A stretch of DNA of 64,000 nucleotides. Source: Vicugna pacos (lineage: Eukaryota > Chordata > Mammalia > Artiodactyla > Camelidae). A model generated the notes under the pieces. That model did not search any database, was not told the DNA's origin, and saw nothing but the letters and a program-made list of their open reading frames with translations. Position numbers and translations under genes: made by a program. Below, piece by piece: positions 33,500 to 46,197 of this stretch; positions within the stretch are counted from its first letter, which is position 1, and every line of letters begins with the position of its first letter. Where the stretch lies: the NCBI RefSeq assembly GCF_048564905.1, contig NC_132995.1, positions 8,320,501 through 8,384,500 on the forward strand. Direction: 5' to 3'.

Positions 33500-35338
33500 A
33501 TGGCAGTGAATCTTTTGGAGGACTGGTGCCGGGGAATGGAAGTGGACATCCACAGGTCTCTGTTGGTCACGGGCATCCCAGAGGACTGTGTCCAAGCGGA
33601 AATTGAGGAGACCTTGAATGGGGTCCTCTCTCCACTGGGCCCGTACCTCGTGCTCAACAAGATTTTTTTGAGAGAAGAGAATACCAAAGCTGCTCTCGTT
33701 AAGGTCGGCGAGGGAGTGAATCTGAGGGCTATACCCCGGGAATTCCCAGGAAGGGGGGGTGTCTGGCGAGTGGTCTGTAGGGACCTCACCCAGGATGCTG
33801 AGTTTTTTAAAAACCTGAATGAATTCCTGAATGCAGAGGGCCGCACCTGGGAAGATGTGGTCCGCCTGCTCCAGCTTGACCACTCCCCACCACCCCAGAA
33901 CCAGAATCAGCCTCCAGAGAACTGGGCAGAAGCTTTGGGGGTGCTTTTGGGGGCGGTGGTGCAAATTGCCTTCTACATGAGTGCTGAGAACTGCAGCCAG
34001 GAGGAAGTGAGGGCTCAGGAGGCTGCTGAGGCCCAGGCAGTAGCATCCTTGGCTTCAGCAGCAGGGAAGAAGGTCAAAAAGGAGCCAGGGTGGGCTGCGG
34101 AGGTAGGCTCTGCCTTGAAGATGGAAAACCTGGATGGCTGGAATGACATGGAAGATGAGGGTGACCCTCCCAAGCCTTTGGTTCGAAAGGCTGGAGCTAA
34201 GACTCGCTCCAGGAGAAAGAAGCAGAAAAAGACTCCCAAGCAGGAACCAGTAGCCTGGAAGAAATCCAAAGGCAGCCATTCCAACAGCTTGGCTTCTTTG
34301 GAGGATCCTGAGGCTGGTGATGCTGAAAACATGGAGATGTCTGAATGTATCAGGAGCAACAAAAAACCCCAAGTGAAGCAGGAGGAGTTGGATTTGAAGA
34401 AGCCCACAGCAAAATGTGCCTGGAAGTCTCCCAGCACCCCACCTGACACTGCCCGGGCGGAAGCCGCACGCCCTGGTGTTGCCTCTGAGTCAGACCAAGA
34501 TGGTGGTCCCGAGGGCCCACCCAAGAAGAAGGCCGTGGGCTGGGCCTCCACAAAGAGCCCTGCTCCCGTGAGGAAGAAAAAGAAGGTGAGCTTGGGCCCT
34601 GTCTCTTATGTCCTTGCTGATTCGGAAAACACCAAGAAGAAACCTGTGATTCCAAAGAAAGGGCCAGGCTTGCAAAGGGATACATCGGTTCAGAAGGCCC
34701 CTCGGGGCCCACGGCCCGCTGAGTCGCCTGCCTCCACCTCACAGGGTCCAGAGGCCAAGCCAGAAGGCTCCCCTCACACTTCCAATGGTGAGAATGACGG
34801 CAGAAGGTGTTGCAGTTGTGTCAGCAAGTGGATGCGAGGGGATGGGGCAGCAGGGGCAGGTGGGACCAGAGGAACCTGAGGGGGTGGCGGGTCAAATGGT
34901 CCTTGAGGAGGACCCCAGCACCATGGAGGAGGCGGGTGACACATCAGGTGAGGTTTTAGAGGATGAAAACCCTGTTCCCCTCCCCACTCCTAAGAGCCCC
35001 AGGGAAGGCTGACAGTGGGGATGCCTGTGGGGGCAGGAGGTGGCAGAGCAAACCCACTGACCTGTCGCTTGTTGACAAGTGTCTCTGTGGTATTCTACAG
35101 TCATTCAGCTGCTTCATCCAACCCACCTCCCTCAATAAGAACTGAATCGGTTGGGGTTACAGTGTCGATCAGGGTGAGTGGCTTTGAGGGTGGGGTTTTC
35201 TGGAGGCCTGGTTGGGAGGTAGGAATGTTCAAGGACATGGAAAATTAAAGGAAGCGAAAAAACTTTCCAGTGACACCCTTCCCCCCTCTTCCTCTCTTGA
35301 GCTGTTCTCCTTTATCCACAGAACCCAGAAAGCTCTAA
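33500..35338 (+). CDS. PNMA8A: PNMA8A (PNMAL1), PNMA family protein, 434 aa, two coding exons
   Basis: CDS is join(33500..34787, 35322..35338). The protein begins MAVNLLEDWCRGMEVDIHRS and matches human PNMA8A (439 aa) closely as I remember it. Residues 1-125 are the PNMA N-terminal RRM-like domain (LLVTGIPEDC at 21-30, IPREFPGRGGVWRVVCRD at 78-95, GRTWEDVVRLLQL at 114-126). NWAEALGVLLGAVVQIAFYM at 141-160 is what is left of the capsid-like part; the full capsid lobe and zinc knuckle of longer PNMA proteins are absent. Residues 236-248 (TRSRRKKQKKTPK) and 341-362 are basic and probably nuclear targeting. VKKE (192-195) and VKQE (292-295) fit SUMO sites. Molecular function is unknown. The first exon reads on past 34787 to 34879 if unspliced, giving an odd 459-residue form. 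Confidence 0.92.
35322..35338 (+). other. PNMA8A: Terminal coding mini-exon of PNMA8A
   Basis: Donor AATG|GTGAGAATG (intron starts 34788) and acceptor CTCCTTTATCCACAG|AACCC (exon starts 35322) join as AAT G-AA CCC AGA AAG CTC TAA, giving NEPRKL-stop, which mirrors the human end NESRKV. The intron is 534 bp. The codon for Glu is split between the exons. Everything after 35338 is 3' UTR. Confidence 0.82.
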
Positions 35339-37090
35339 TATGGGGGACCACCCACACCAGAGGAATTGAAAGAAGAGCAGGGAAGAAGTTCCAAGTCGAG
35401 AACCAAGTTTCTCTTGTCACCGAATGACTTTGGACTCTTGTAGGGACCCAGCTGGTAGAGATCCGGTTCTCAGAGGTAAAGGGTAGATGAGATCTTGGGA
35501 TGGGAAGTCGGGGAGGGAGGTGTTTCCCTATGCCTTTTCCCCTGCCAGGCCTGCTTTTTCCCCTCCTCTCAGACGCGCCTTCGGAGGTTGGAGGGTCACT
35601 AAGCGGACTGGGAAAATTTTAGAATGTTCACCTTTAAATGTGGTCAAGGTCATTGTCAGATTCATCCGTGTTCAGCCTTTCTCCCCATCCCCTGCTGCCT
35701 CTTCTGGATTGTCAACCTCTGCAGGGCCTGGTGTTTTAAAGAGCACAGGGGCCATTTTCTCCCTCCCTTGCTCTCCGAGCTTGCACTACCTAGTAAGTTA
35801 AGCCAAGATCTTCGCTGCAGATCTGACTTCCTTGCTTCTACTGGTTTGCAATGTCCATCCTCCAGTTATCTCACCAGAGGGTGGTAAGGTTCCAAGAGTT
35901 AATTTTGGAGAAAAAGAATGTCCACTTAGGCCTTGAAGTGTTCAGTTTTAGGTTCTGTTAATAAAAATGGTACTTCGATTCCCAGGTGGGGTTAGACCCT
36001 TGCAGGAAACTTGCAGGCAACTTGCAGGCAAGAGGAGTGATTGGTCGGGAAGGACTCTGACTGACATTCATGCTTTCCCACTTCTAATTCTATCCAGTGC
36101 CCCCAAGCTCTCAACATCTTTGAAGCTGAAGACCACATCTCACATTATAGGAAGAGAGGGGAGAATACTCTTTAAAAAATTAGCTGTTAATTTCTGCCCT
36201 CCAAATTGACAGAACACCATGTCTCCTGTGTGTGTGGGAGGCAGGGGAGGGGCCAGTTACTTGGGATCAGTGGTTTCCAAACTGTTTTCCCGGGTAGGCC
36301 CAAGGAGTGCTCAAAGAAATCATCCGAGTCTATTTTTTGATGTATTTAAAAAAAAAAAAAACAACTGAAAAATGACTACTTGAATATGTCGTAAGCCAAA
36401 CCTGTCGCATCAGAGACTACCGAACATTACCTTGCATTCAGAAGTGAACTTGTTTGGTAATGGTGTCCAATCTGTTGATACTGCCATCTATTTGCATATG
36501 ATTGAATTTCTTGTAAATGCAACCAATAGGAAAGGCTTGAAGTGGGAGGAGTTAGGTCCTGTGCACGCCCTGTCATATAACTCTTGGAAAGAAGTTTCCC
36601 GTTGTAATTCACGTGCTCTCGTCCTGCTGTGATATTCAGTTGTGATAGAAGTAAATGTATCAACTCGGCACACAGTAATCAGTCTATCAGAGAGAGTTTT
36701 AGCCCTCTGCGTTTTCTGGGTCTCTCTTACGACTTGGATTTTTATGATCAAGAATGTGAACAGTTGTTAGATGTTGTTAGTGATTCAGCTTTGAAAACAA
36801 ATTTCTCGTGACAATGCATTTCAAAATCCTGGATGAATCTGAGGATGCAGGGAAGAAAGAAATGGTTTTTATTTCTAGCCCTTCATCTGTGTACATCATG
36901 GTTTTACTTGTGTCTGAGCAAAAGAAAACTCAGGAGTGAATTGGACTTTCAAGGTGACGGACGCCTGCGGCTCTCCAGTTCCAGATTTCAGAATCAGGTC
37001 CATTAGGGCTTCATTGTGTGAACACATTGACACCATGATCAGTAAATGTAACGTATGTGTTATGAAATAAAGTTTACCAAATTAAGTATC
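35339..37090 (+). other. PNMA8A: PNMA8A 3' UTR
   Basis: No coding sequence. Poly(A) signals AATAAA at 35960-35965 and 37066-37071; the second gives a gene length of about 4.1 kb, close to the human gene. An octamer-like ATTTGCAT lies near 36490. A MER-like fragment may begin at about 36265. Confidence 0.55.
37066..37071 (+). terminator. PNMA8A: Likely PNMA8A distal poly(A) signal
   Basis: AATAAA in TATGAAATAAAGTTTACC, followed by T/G-rich sequence within 50 bases. Confidence 0.5.
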
Positions 37091-37099
37091 TATCGAGTC

Positions 37100-37960
37100 T
37101 CTTATAGATGGAAGTGGCTTGGACTATTTAATTTGAGAAAATGGTCCCCCCCCCACTGAACAATACACACTGTCCCAGACTCCCAGCCCTGCGTGGGCTG
37201 TCTGTCAGACCTGGGTTCAAGCTACAAGGGTCGTCAGTTTTCTGTGAGAGAAGAAGCCATCGAGATGTCTGTCCTCATTGCTATACAGCGTGCCACCACT
37301 GTGAAAGACTCCCCCACAGATCCTGGGGTTTCCAGAAGTTTCTAGAACAGGTAACTGGTGATGTGAATTACCTGAAAATGCTAGTTTATTTTTTAAAGCA
37401 GCTGGTAGATGAAACTGTGTCTTCCTCTCAAATAGAAGCTGAGCGCTTTCAGCTAAAAACTGAGTTAAGTTTCCCTCTCCCCTGCTAGGGACTCCAGAAC
37501 CAGGACTCCAGAGCCAGCCACCGCCTGAGTCGCCTGATACACAGAAGACCCAAGGGAAGCTGGACTTTGAGGACAGGAGAGCCAAGTAGGCCCTGGAGTG
37601 CACACACAGAAAGACCCAGGTCAAAGGTTTATTTATTGGCTCCTTTCCTCTGCGCCTCTATGAGAAAAGCCATATGTGGCCAAGATCTTTAAGTAACTCC
37701 CACGAACCCTCCTTCCCTGTAGTTACACCCAGTCCATCAGTAAAGGTGAAAGGCTGACCTGGCCCCTAGTTGGGGGAGATCCAGGGATGGGGCTTCGTGG
37801 GGGGACAGGGGAAGTCAGCTCTCCAAGGAAACCCCCGGACCACTTGTTGGACGGGGTGGCATTCTCTTCCAGGCTGTGCCTCGGAGCAAGGCCCAGCCAG
37901 AGGCACCAAGGAGAGGCTGTGCCCACCAGTAAGAGGGCTTGAAGGTAAACCTTCATGCAT
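37100..37960. other. Intergenic, no gene recognised
   Basis: An open frame at 37141-37488 shows no known domain. The region is probably old eroded repeat DNA. Confidence 0.4.
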
Positions 37961-37969
37961 CGTGCTTTC

Positions 37970-38440
37970 GTTTAGCCAGAATTTATTGAGCATCTGCCAG
38001 GGGACAGCCAGGAACCAGACAGAATCCTGTGCTCCTGGAGCTGACATTCTTGCGGGGAGGTGGACCACGCATACAGAGATAGGATGGTGCATAAGGGGTG
38101 TTAAGTACTGCGGTGAGACGTGACACAGGGAGGGTCAAGGTGAGTGTGTATGCAAGAGACAGAGAAAGAGAGAGATGGCTGCTCTATATAGTCAGGGAGG
38201 GCTTCTCTGAGGCGGTGACGTTTGAACAGATCTGAAGGAGCTGAAGGGTGATACAGGCGGCCGGCCAATGGAACAGCATCCTGGGGAGAGGGAACAATCA
38301 GTATGAAAGGAGGCAGGAGGGTGCGTGGTCTGAGAAAAAGTGAGGAACGGAGGGATGTGGGAAAGAAGGGAGATATTTCTGTATGGATGGGCTTTGACTT
38401 TAATCTGAGTGAGTCAGGAGCCATGAAAGAGATGTGATCC
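37970..38440 (+). repeat. Old mammalian interspersed repeat (class unresolved)
   Basis: AGAATTTATTGAGCATCTGC, CTCCTGGAGCTGACATTCTT, GGAGGGCTTCTCTGAGGCGG and TGACTTTAATCTGAGTGAGT in the usual order. A matching later segment (GAAGTGCAAAGGCCCTGAGA) lies at about 39290-39430. Confidence 0.6.
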
Positions 38441-38449
38441 TGCTTAGAT

Positions 38450-39240
38450 TGTCACAGGCTCCCTTGCCCGTTCCCGCTCTCCACCAAACCATAGCTCCAA
38501 GGAGGCTCTCTCTCTGCCTGTTGTTGGACCTGTGGGTGGTAAAGTGTCATCCTTGATCTGAAGAAGGGATGTTCAGCCACCCCAGCTGGTGTAGTGTCTT
38601 CTGGTTCTTTTACAGGACTCTGGGCATCTGTGTCTGACACTGGGTAAGAAAAGCCCAGTCTAGAATCAGTGTCCATTCCCATCAAGACCCATGTGGAGCC
38701 CCCAGGGCTGCCAGCATCAGTCTCACGCCAGCGGTGTTCAGGGCCTTCGCAACAGAGAACTGCCCACACGGCCAGCCCCTGTCTCTCTTGTTGACAGATA
38801 CAGTTCTCACTGGCATTTTGTGCCTCAGGGTGCAGAAAGACTATGTCCAGATTCAGCCCATCTCAGTACTGCTACAGTGCCCTGTACTCACTCATCCCTT
38901 GGACCCCAGCCACCATCTCAAGGGAGCATGTGGGGATTTCTGCTTGTGGGTTCCAGCCACCTTCCAAACCTGGGAGTTCTGACAGTGAGACAGTGGCATG
39001 TCCCACTGAATGCCTGTCTCAAATTCCCCTAGGGATCTCTACATGTGTCCCACATGGGCGTCCCTTTAATAGGCCAGATTTCCAGTGCCCTCCTGCCTGA
39101 CCATATGGCCAAGCCACTGGCCATCACTCATGAGTCAGTAAAAACCCAAACATAGGGGATTTTACCACTTTAATTCTACCACTGTTTGGAAAACAGCCTG
39201 CAGTTCAGCCCACCGAGCTGATCTGTCTTTACCGCCTTCC
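38450..39240. other. Intergenic, possibly a retrovirus-derived fragment
   Basis: The stretch at about 38990-39160 reminds me of the internal part of an ERVL-class element, but the match is too weak to call. Nothing else recognised. Confidence 0.25.
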
Positions 39241-40149
39241 ACTCTCTTCTTTCCTAACTAATAGTAGAAGGGAAGCTTGCTACTGATGGAAGCCATCTTG
39301 CCACCATGTGGCAGGAAGTGCAAAGGCCCTGAGACAGGAGTATTTCCTGTGTGGGGGAGGCCAGTGCAGCTGGAGCACAGTGAGCAGGAGGGCAAATAGC
39401 AGGAAGAGAGGTCAGAGAGGACTGACTTTCTGAACCCAAGGTGATATAGAGGAAAGCAGATCCAGAAGAGAGAGAGAGAATATTGTTTACATTGTGTGAG
39501 AGCCTGGCTCCAGCCATGCCTGAAAGCCAGAACTCTTGGATTTCTGGGTTACATGAATCAATAAATACCTTATTTTTTCTTTTCTTTCTTTTGCCCACTC
39601 CCTCTTTCCCCTCCTCCAGCAACCTGAATTAGCTTATTTCATACGTGAAATTGTCCTGATTAATGAAACTACAAAAAGGCATACAATGAAAACTAAATCA
39701 CCATTCCACCCTAGATTCCAGAGGTTTACTAGTTTCTTTATATCCTTCCAGAGAAGCTCTCTGTAGGTAGATTTATAGCACTCATATGCAGATATATTCT
39801 CATCCCCGTTTTCACTCAAATAGAATACTATGCACATTTTTCTTAACTTTGTTTTTCATCTAAAGTATCTTGGAACATATCTTGGATAGTGTCCCATTTT
39901 TCATCATCTGGCTGCATAGACTCAGGGTGAGTGGCTTCAGGTACATTTGTATCCAGCTGCTGAAAGAGAAGCCTGAGGAATCTGGCTCGCCTGCCACTCT
40001 AAGCTTTGTTCTCTGAGTTGGTTCCATTCTCAGGCCAGCTTCTCCATGGTGACAAAGGTAGCTGCCAGCACATAAAGTTTGACCCTTAGAGCGCCAGTAG
40101 AAATGGATGTGTTTTCTGATGGTTCCAGTCAATGTCCCAGGGAAGACTT

Positions 40150-40225
40150 CTTTTTTTTTTTTAATTGACATATAGTCGGTTTACAATGTTGTGTTAATTG
40201 CTGGTGTACGGCATACTGATTCAGT

Positions 40226-40278
<53 letters not shown>

Positions 40279-40435
40279 GCCTTTTCATATTCTTTCTCAT
40301 TACAGGCTGTTACAAGGTACTGAATATAATTCCCTGTGTTACACAATAGGACTTTGTTGTTTATCCATTTTTTATATAGTTGTTGGTATCTGCAAGTCCT
40401 GAACTCCCAATTTATCCCTCCCCACCCCACCAGGG
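40150..40435 (-). mobile_element. L1 3' end with AT microsatellite
   Basis: Camelid-type L1 3' UTR in reverse: AATTGACATATAGTCGGTTT, TATTCTTTCTCATTACAGGC, TTCCCTGTGTTACACAATAG and GTTGGTATCTGCAAGTCCTG. Contains (AT)n at 40226-40278. Confidence 0.85.
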
Positions 40436-40784
40436 AAGACTTCTGATAGGCTCCCACTGGGTAATGTGTCTAGCTCCAAAGCGAAGTGACTATAGGAGCA
40501 AAGTGCCCTGATTGGCTGGCCTGGGTCACATGTCCCTGTGACAGAGCGTGTAGGCGCTTTGACTGACAGCCAGCCCCTCTGGACATCAGTGGAAGAAGGG
40601 AGGAGCTGGTTTTCAAGAGGAAGGGGTGCAGAGAGGACAAAATTGTTAATGAATGACTCCCGTAGAGATTCAGGACAAATCTTTAGGCCTCCAGCTTGGA
40701 GAGAAGGCTTGGAGAGACCCTGAAGTGTGGGCCACAGGACGGGGCTGGAGGGAAGACACCGCCGAGAGGAGTGGGTAGGGGTGA

Positions 40785-40980
40785 CAGCCTGCTTGGGTTT
40801 GAATCTCAGCTCCACTCTCTGACTTGGGCCAGTCCGTTGTTCTTCATTTCTTTATCTGTAAAATGGGGCTTATAGGCGTCAACCTCAGAGCCCTCCCAAG
40901 GTGGGAGACAATCTACAGTAATGGGTCAGGCTGTGGGGCCTTTAAAATCTGTTATGATAAACACCATCACTAGGAGAAAA
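40785..40980 (-). repeat. MIR SINE
   Basis: GGGTTTGAATCTCAGCTCCA, GACTTGGGCCAGTCCGTTGT and TTTATCTGTAAAATGGGGCT: reverse of MIR. Confidence 0.8.
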
Positions 40981-41334
40981 GTAAATATTTTGAATGGGGG
41001 TTGTCTTTGGGGAGAGGGACTAGGAGGTTAGGGGAGGAGAATTTGTTTTTCACATTGTTCCTTTTTTGGTACCTTTTGTATTTTTAGCCTTGCCCGTGAA
41101 TTCTTTGCTTCTGTAAAATATCAGTAGAGCTGATATCTGGGAGGTGGCATGAGAGGCCATTTTTTTCCTCCCCAATGTTTGTGTTCTGTAAACTAAAGCA
41201 CGTTGACTCAGGTTGCCCGGGTAACTTGTTTTTTCTAGAGGCTTTGGAGTAAAGATTCTCCTTTGAGATGAGAACATAATATTTGACATTGTGTTAAATG
41301 TGCCTTGGGTAGGTAAGCTGGTAACTTTGTGCTA

Positions 41335-41985
41335 CTTTGGTTTTTTTTTTAATTATGGCAAAATACACATAACATAAAATTTAGCCTTTTAACCATGTTT
41401 AGGTGTACAGTCCAGTGGCATTAAGGACATTGACACTGTTGTGCAACCATGACCACCATCTGTCCACAGAACTCTTTTCATCTTGTAAAACTAAAACTCT
41501 AAATAATAACTCCCCATTGCTGCCTCCCCCCAGCCCCCAGCAAGCACTGTTCTACTTTCTGTCTCTATGAATTTGACTATTCTAGGTACCTCAAATAAGT
41601 GCAAACACAGTATTTGTCCTTTTGTGACTGGGCTTGTTTCACTTGGAATAATGTCCTCAAGGTTCATCTCCGTTAAAGCAAGTGTCAGAATCTTCTTCTT
41701 TTTAAAAGGGAAGATATTATTATTCTTCCTGAATAATGTTCCATTGCCTGTGTGTACCACGTCGCATTCCCCCATTCATCCGTGGGCGGACACCCAGGTT
41801 GCTTCCACCTTTTGGCTATTGCGAATAGTGCTGCTTGCAACCTTGTACACAAGGATGTACAAATATCTCTCTGCCTTCCTGCTTTCAGTTCTCTTGAGTA
41901 TATACCCAGAAGTGCAGTTGCTGGATCATATGGTAATTTGATTTTTAATTTTTTTGAGCAACTGTCACAGTGTTTTCCATCGTGC
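41335..41985 (-). mobile_element. Old L1 (L1M) 3' portion
   Basis: AATACACATAACATAAAATTTAG, GTACAGTCCAGTGGCATTAA, TTTGACTATTCTAGGTACCT, TTGGCTATTGCGAATAGTGC and AGTTGCTGGATCATATGGTA. Runs in the minus direction. Confidence 0.85.
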
Positions 41986-42299
41986 TGCCTTGATTTTAAA
42001 ATCCCAGTATGCCCTCTTCTGCGAAATTGTAGAAGCTTGACCACATGGCAGAAACCTCTCCAGCCCATCTGCCACCTATGGGCTCCAGTTTCACTGTGAT
42101 AATTATGAGTGAACCTGGAACAGATTTTGCTGGCATAATCTGTCCTGATATGTGAATCTGGTATGTGTTGTAAATTTGAGGTGTTCTCCTAAGACCCTTT
42201 GTTTATGGGAATGTGAGCAGTTGTTAGGGTTAATTAAATGCTGAAACAAAATCTACCACTCTCCTTCCAAGCCTTGAGATCTGCTTATTGGAGCATTTC

Positions 42300-43045
42300 C
42301 TGTAATTGCAGGCTGAACAGTTTAACCTTCTTACAGCTGGAGTAGCCAAGAAAATTCTAGAACAGACCAGGAAAGCGGATGGGCCTTGTGGGTTATTAAA
42401 AGACATTATAAAAATATATTATGAATCCACAGTAACGGATAGTGCAGTAGAACAGATAGGCAAATCAAAAAGTAGACACACAGGTTTGGGAAATTTTGTT
42501 TGGTGGTTTTTCAAATCAGTGGGAAAAGAGAGATTATTGAACACATGGTGTTGGGCAGCAGTTTTCCTTTTATAAAAAACAAATTCCAGATACATCAAAG
42601 AATAAAATACTAAAAAAAATAAAACTACAAAAGTTGTGGAAGAAAATACAAGGGAATTTTTCCATCATTCTGGCATCGGAAAGATCTTCCTAAGCAGGTT
42701 ACAAACCCTAGGGGCCAAACCAAGGGAGAAAATTAATTCGTCAACACAAAAATTAAAAATCAACCTGTGGCAAACATTAGTATAAAAAAAAGACAAATGA
42801 CATGTTTGTAAAATGTTTCTAATATATATCAGAGTAAAGAGATAGTTATTCAGACAGAGTAAGCAAAAGATGAACAACCTAATAGAAAAATGGGCAAAGC
42901 ATATGAACAGGCAATTCACTGGGAAAATATTACAAATGACTGATAAATTATGTGAAAAAGAAAGCTCCCTGCACTCAATCTGCAGTCAGTGCAAATCGAA
43001 ACAGGATAGCATTTTTCATCTAATGGGCAAACTTTCTTATATTGT
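42300..43045 (+). mobile_element. Old L1 ORF2/3' portion
   Basis: AGACATTATAAAAATATATTATG, CAAATTCCAGATACATCAAAG, GGAAGAAAATACAAGGGAAT and AATGGGCAAAGCATATGAACAGG are L1 ORF2 end signatures, heavily eroded. Confidence 0.7.
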
Positions 43046-43799
43046 ACATACTCCCTCTTGGCAACTGTATTAGGGAAAGGCAGCTTTATAGAGCACATTT
43101 GTTTAAACTGATGCCAACTTTCTGGAGTTTTTATTGATATTTGGCAATCACAACTAATATTTTCAAAGATCACTGATGAACCTGTGCTACTTTTACAGAA
43201 TATCAATTTGGTGATGCTACTTGAGTGGTGGGATTATGCGACATACAACATTTGTTCTTTTTTATTCCCTCACATTAAAAAATACACCACCACAGACGTT
43301 TAAAAGCACCCAAATACATGATTCAATCCAGACATGAGCCAGTGCAGTGAGATGAACTTGTGCCTCCACAGTAATTTTTTCTATCCATCTCTGCCTAGAG
43401 ATTTGCACTTTTTTCAACGGGATGGGTGATGGAGAAGGTTGGAGAGCTGTGTGGATCTGTGTCTGAGCTCACCACAGGGCACATTCAGGCTTGTAAAACT
43501 GGCCTCAAGAGTCCTGGGTCTACACAGCACATCTGTCCCACTCAGCGAAACATCAGGCAGGGCTCTTGCAGGTCCATTGGGTCCTAACGACCACGTAACA
43601 GCAAAAGAGTGTGTGGCAGGTTTCAGCATGACTGCATGATACTGGGACACTCTTAGTGCCCGCCCGGTGTAAGACTTGGTATTTCTTCTGTGGCTTCTGC
43701 CATTTTGATGAGGAAAATTGTGATCATATGAGAAGATAATGGAAACACATATCGAGTAGGGGTGACCACACAATCCCCCCAATGTACATAACACATAAA

Positions 43800-44112
43800 A
43801 AGTAAACGTGTGTATTTTAATTCATTTAGAAGTACAGTGTCTGTGCAGGTTTTAATTAGCCATCAGTTAATGGACATTTGGGCTGTCTCCACTTTCTGGC
43901 TATTGTGAATAATGCTGCTGTGAACATTCACATAACAAGCTTCTATGTGGACATATGTTTTCATTTCCCTTGGGTTACCTAGGAGTGGTTCATCCATGCA
44001 GTGGAATATTGCTCAATATTAAAAGGAATGAAGTACTGATACCCACAACAACATGGACGAATCTCAAGGCTTTATTTTAAGGGGAAGAAGCCAGATGCAA
44101 ATATGTATACAT
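43800..44112. mobile_element. Inverted pair of old L1 fragments
   Basis: 43855-43990 reads as L1 in the minus direction (CATCAGTTAATGGACATTTG, GCTATTGTGAATAATGCTGC); 43995-44112 reads as L1 in the plus direction (CATGCAGTGGAATATTGCTC, ACAACATGGACGAATCTCAA). Head-to-head arrangement as in twin-primed or overlapping insertions. Confidence 0.65.
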
Positions 44113-44442
44113 ACTTTTCTTATTTCAGGCTGGTCAGACAGAATACCCTAGGCTGAAGGCTTGTAAGTAACAGAAATTTATGTCTCACAGTTCTGCAGCC
44201 TGGAAATCCGAGATCAGGACCCCTTTCCAGGTTACAGACAGCAGACTCCCCTGTATCCTCTGGTTAGCGGTATCTCTAGGGCCTCCTTTATAAGGGCACT
44301 AGTCCCATTTAAGAGGGCTCCACCTTCATGATCTCATCATCCCCCAAGGCCCCAACCTCCTAATATCATCACCTTGAGGGTTAGGATTTCAACATACGAA
44401 TTTTAGGGGGACGCACACATTCAATCCATAGCATGACATAAG
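44113..44442 (-). mobile_element. MaLR/MLT1-type LTR fossil
   Basis: AACAGAAATTTATGTCTCAC, AGTTCTGCAGCCTGGAAATC, CTTTATAAGGGCACTAGTCC, AGGGCTCCACCTTCATGATC and AGGATTTCAACATACGAATT in reverse orientation. Ancient; subfamily not assigned. Confidence 0.7.
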
Positions 44443-45229
44443 AATTTTTAGGACAGGAAAAATAATCTGTGGTGAGGAAAATCAGACCCGTGCTTGCTTC
44501 AGTTGGAGGAAGGGCTTTGGTCCCAAGCGGGTGTGGTGGAATGTTCTGTGTTCAGGGTGGTGGTTGCACAGGTGTACGCAGATGTCCAAACTCACCAAAT
44601 TGTACACTTGGAATGTGTGCATTTCCCTTAACGTAAATAATACCTCAGTACAAACAATTTTTTTAAAAGAGAGTGATTTTATGTTCATCTTTGTAATTCA
44701 ACGCACTGAATAATTTACAGCCCAAACCATAGTAATGTTGAACACTAAAGCCACACCACCAACAGGGTTTAATGCACTTTGTGTGCGGTTATACATCTTG
44801 TGGTAAGCCAGCTCCCGCCCGCCCTCTGAGCCTGTTTACCGAACAACTTGCTGTGGATTAAGACTCTTGCAGCCCGGCATGGCTCTCTGTTTAAAATTCA
44901 AGCCTGACACGTCCATTCTCATAAAACTCTGCACGTGGAAGTCACATTCAGTTCAAGGTCAGGAAGCTGAGACAGCCGATTGGAGGCTGCTTGGTCCAGG
45001 GTGAGACTGCAACAAGTTTCCAGCCCGGAGGAGCTTTTGAAATGGGTTTTCCTGTTGGATCCTGTGACCTTGATATTTCTGAGGGGAAAGTGCTCAGTTA
45101 TTAAAGGATGTTAATGATTCAAGATGAAACAGATTTCTCCATACCTGACTGGTCAGCGGCGCCTGGATTGGCTTAACCGAACCACATCTTGACATTATAA
45201 AGGCAAACTATTTAAAATCTGCTGCCCTC

Positions 45230-45930
45230 TGAGAATGGCCAGAACATTCAAGAAAATGAAAACTAACATGGGCAAGTGGGTCCTAGTAGATAGTGAAGTG
45301 GATTATGAAGCTGCGCTATCCCTTCATTTGTTTATGCTGAAGAAATAGACCAGCAAAGCAGTGGGACAGAATAATGAGCTCAGAAGTAGAACTTTATACA
45401 TCTGAGAATTTAGACTCTGACCATGGTGCTATTAAAATTAGTAGTGGAGAAGGGATTTTCTAAGCATAGCTGGTGCTTAGAAAACTGGCCAGCCATTTGG
45501 AAAAAAGGAACTAAATTTGGATTCTATGCTTCCTTGTTTGTATGCACAGATACCTTCCAGATGGATCGAAGATGTACATATAAAAAAGAAATCAGTAAAT
45601 GTTTAGATAAAAACAGGAGTAACGTTACTTATGATTTCAGAAGCAGGAGGCATTTCTAAGAAGGACCCAAAGCCCAGAGGTCATGAAGGAAAAGATGAAT
45701 CAACGTGATTAATATAAACATTTAAGTCTTACAAAGGAAAAAAAAATCCACAAAGTCAAAAGACGATAAACTGGAGAACATGTTTACCATGAGTAGGATG
45801 AATTCAAGATGAATTACCTCGATTTGCAAAGAGCTTGTACATGTCAAAGGAGAGACAAACAAAACAGTCTGGCAAGGATCTCAATAGGAAATTCACAGAA
45901 AAAAAACAACAAGAAGCCAACAAAGAGTTG
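45230..45930 (+). mobile_element. Old L1 fragment
   Basis: GAAGGGATTTTCTAAGCATA, GAAAACTGGCCAGCCATTTG and AATAGGAAATTCACAGAAAA are consistent with eroded L1 ORF2/3' text. Confidence 0.6.
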
Positions 45931-45934
45931 ACTT

Positions 45935-46197
45935 ATTTATCAAACATTTACATATCACAATGTGCCAAGCACTCTTGTAAGCATTTTGCTAATGTCTACT
46001 TATTTAAGCCTAAAATAAAATGAGGAGGGAGATGCTATCATGTTCGTCCTCATTTTTACAGGGGAAGAAACTCATCACCCTAAGAGGTCAATAACCAGAC
46101 CAAGGTCACTCTGCTGGTAAATAGTAGCGCCCAGATTTGGACCCTGGTCTGCAAGACAGGCTCTTAAGCAGGATGCCACACTACTTCTGTTACCGAG
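45935..46197 (+). repeat. MIR SINE
   Basis: ATTTACATATCACAATGTGCC, AAGCACTCTTGTAAGCATTT, TCATTTTTACAGGGGAAGAA and CCAAGGTCACTCTGCTGG. Confidence 0.8.

Noticed and set aside
38990-39160. Resemblance to an internal part of an ERVL-class element
   Set aside because: Too short and too diverged to assign from sight; left as a possible fossil only.
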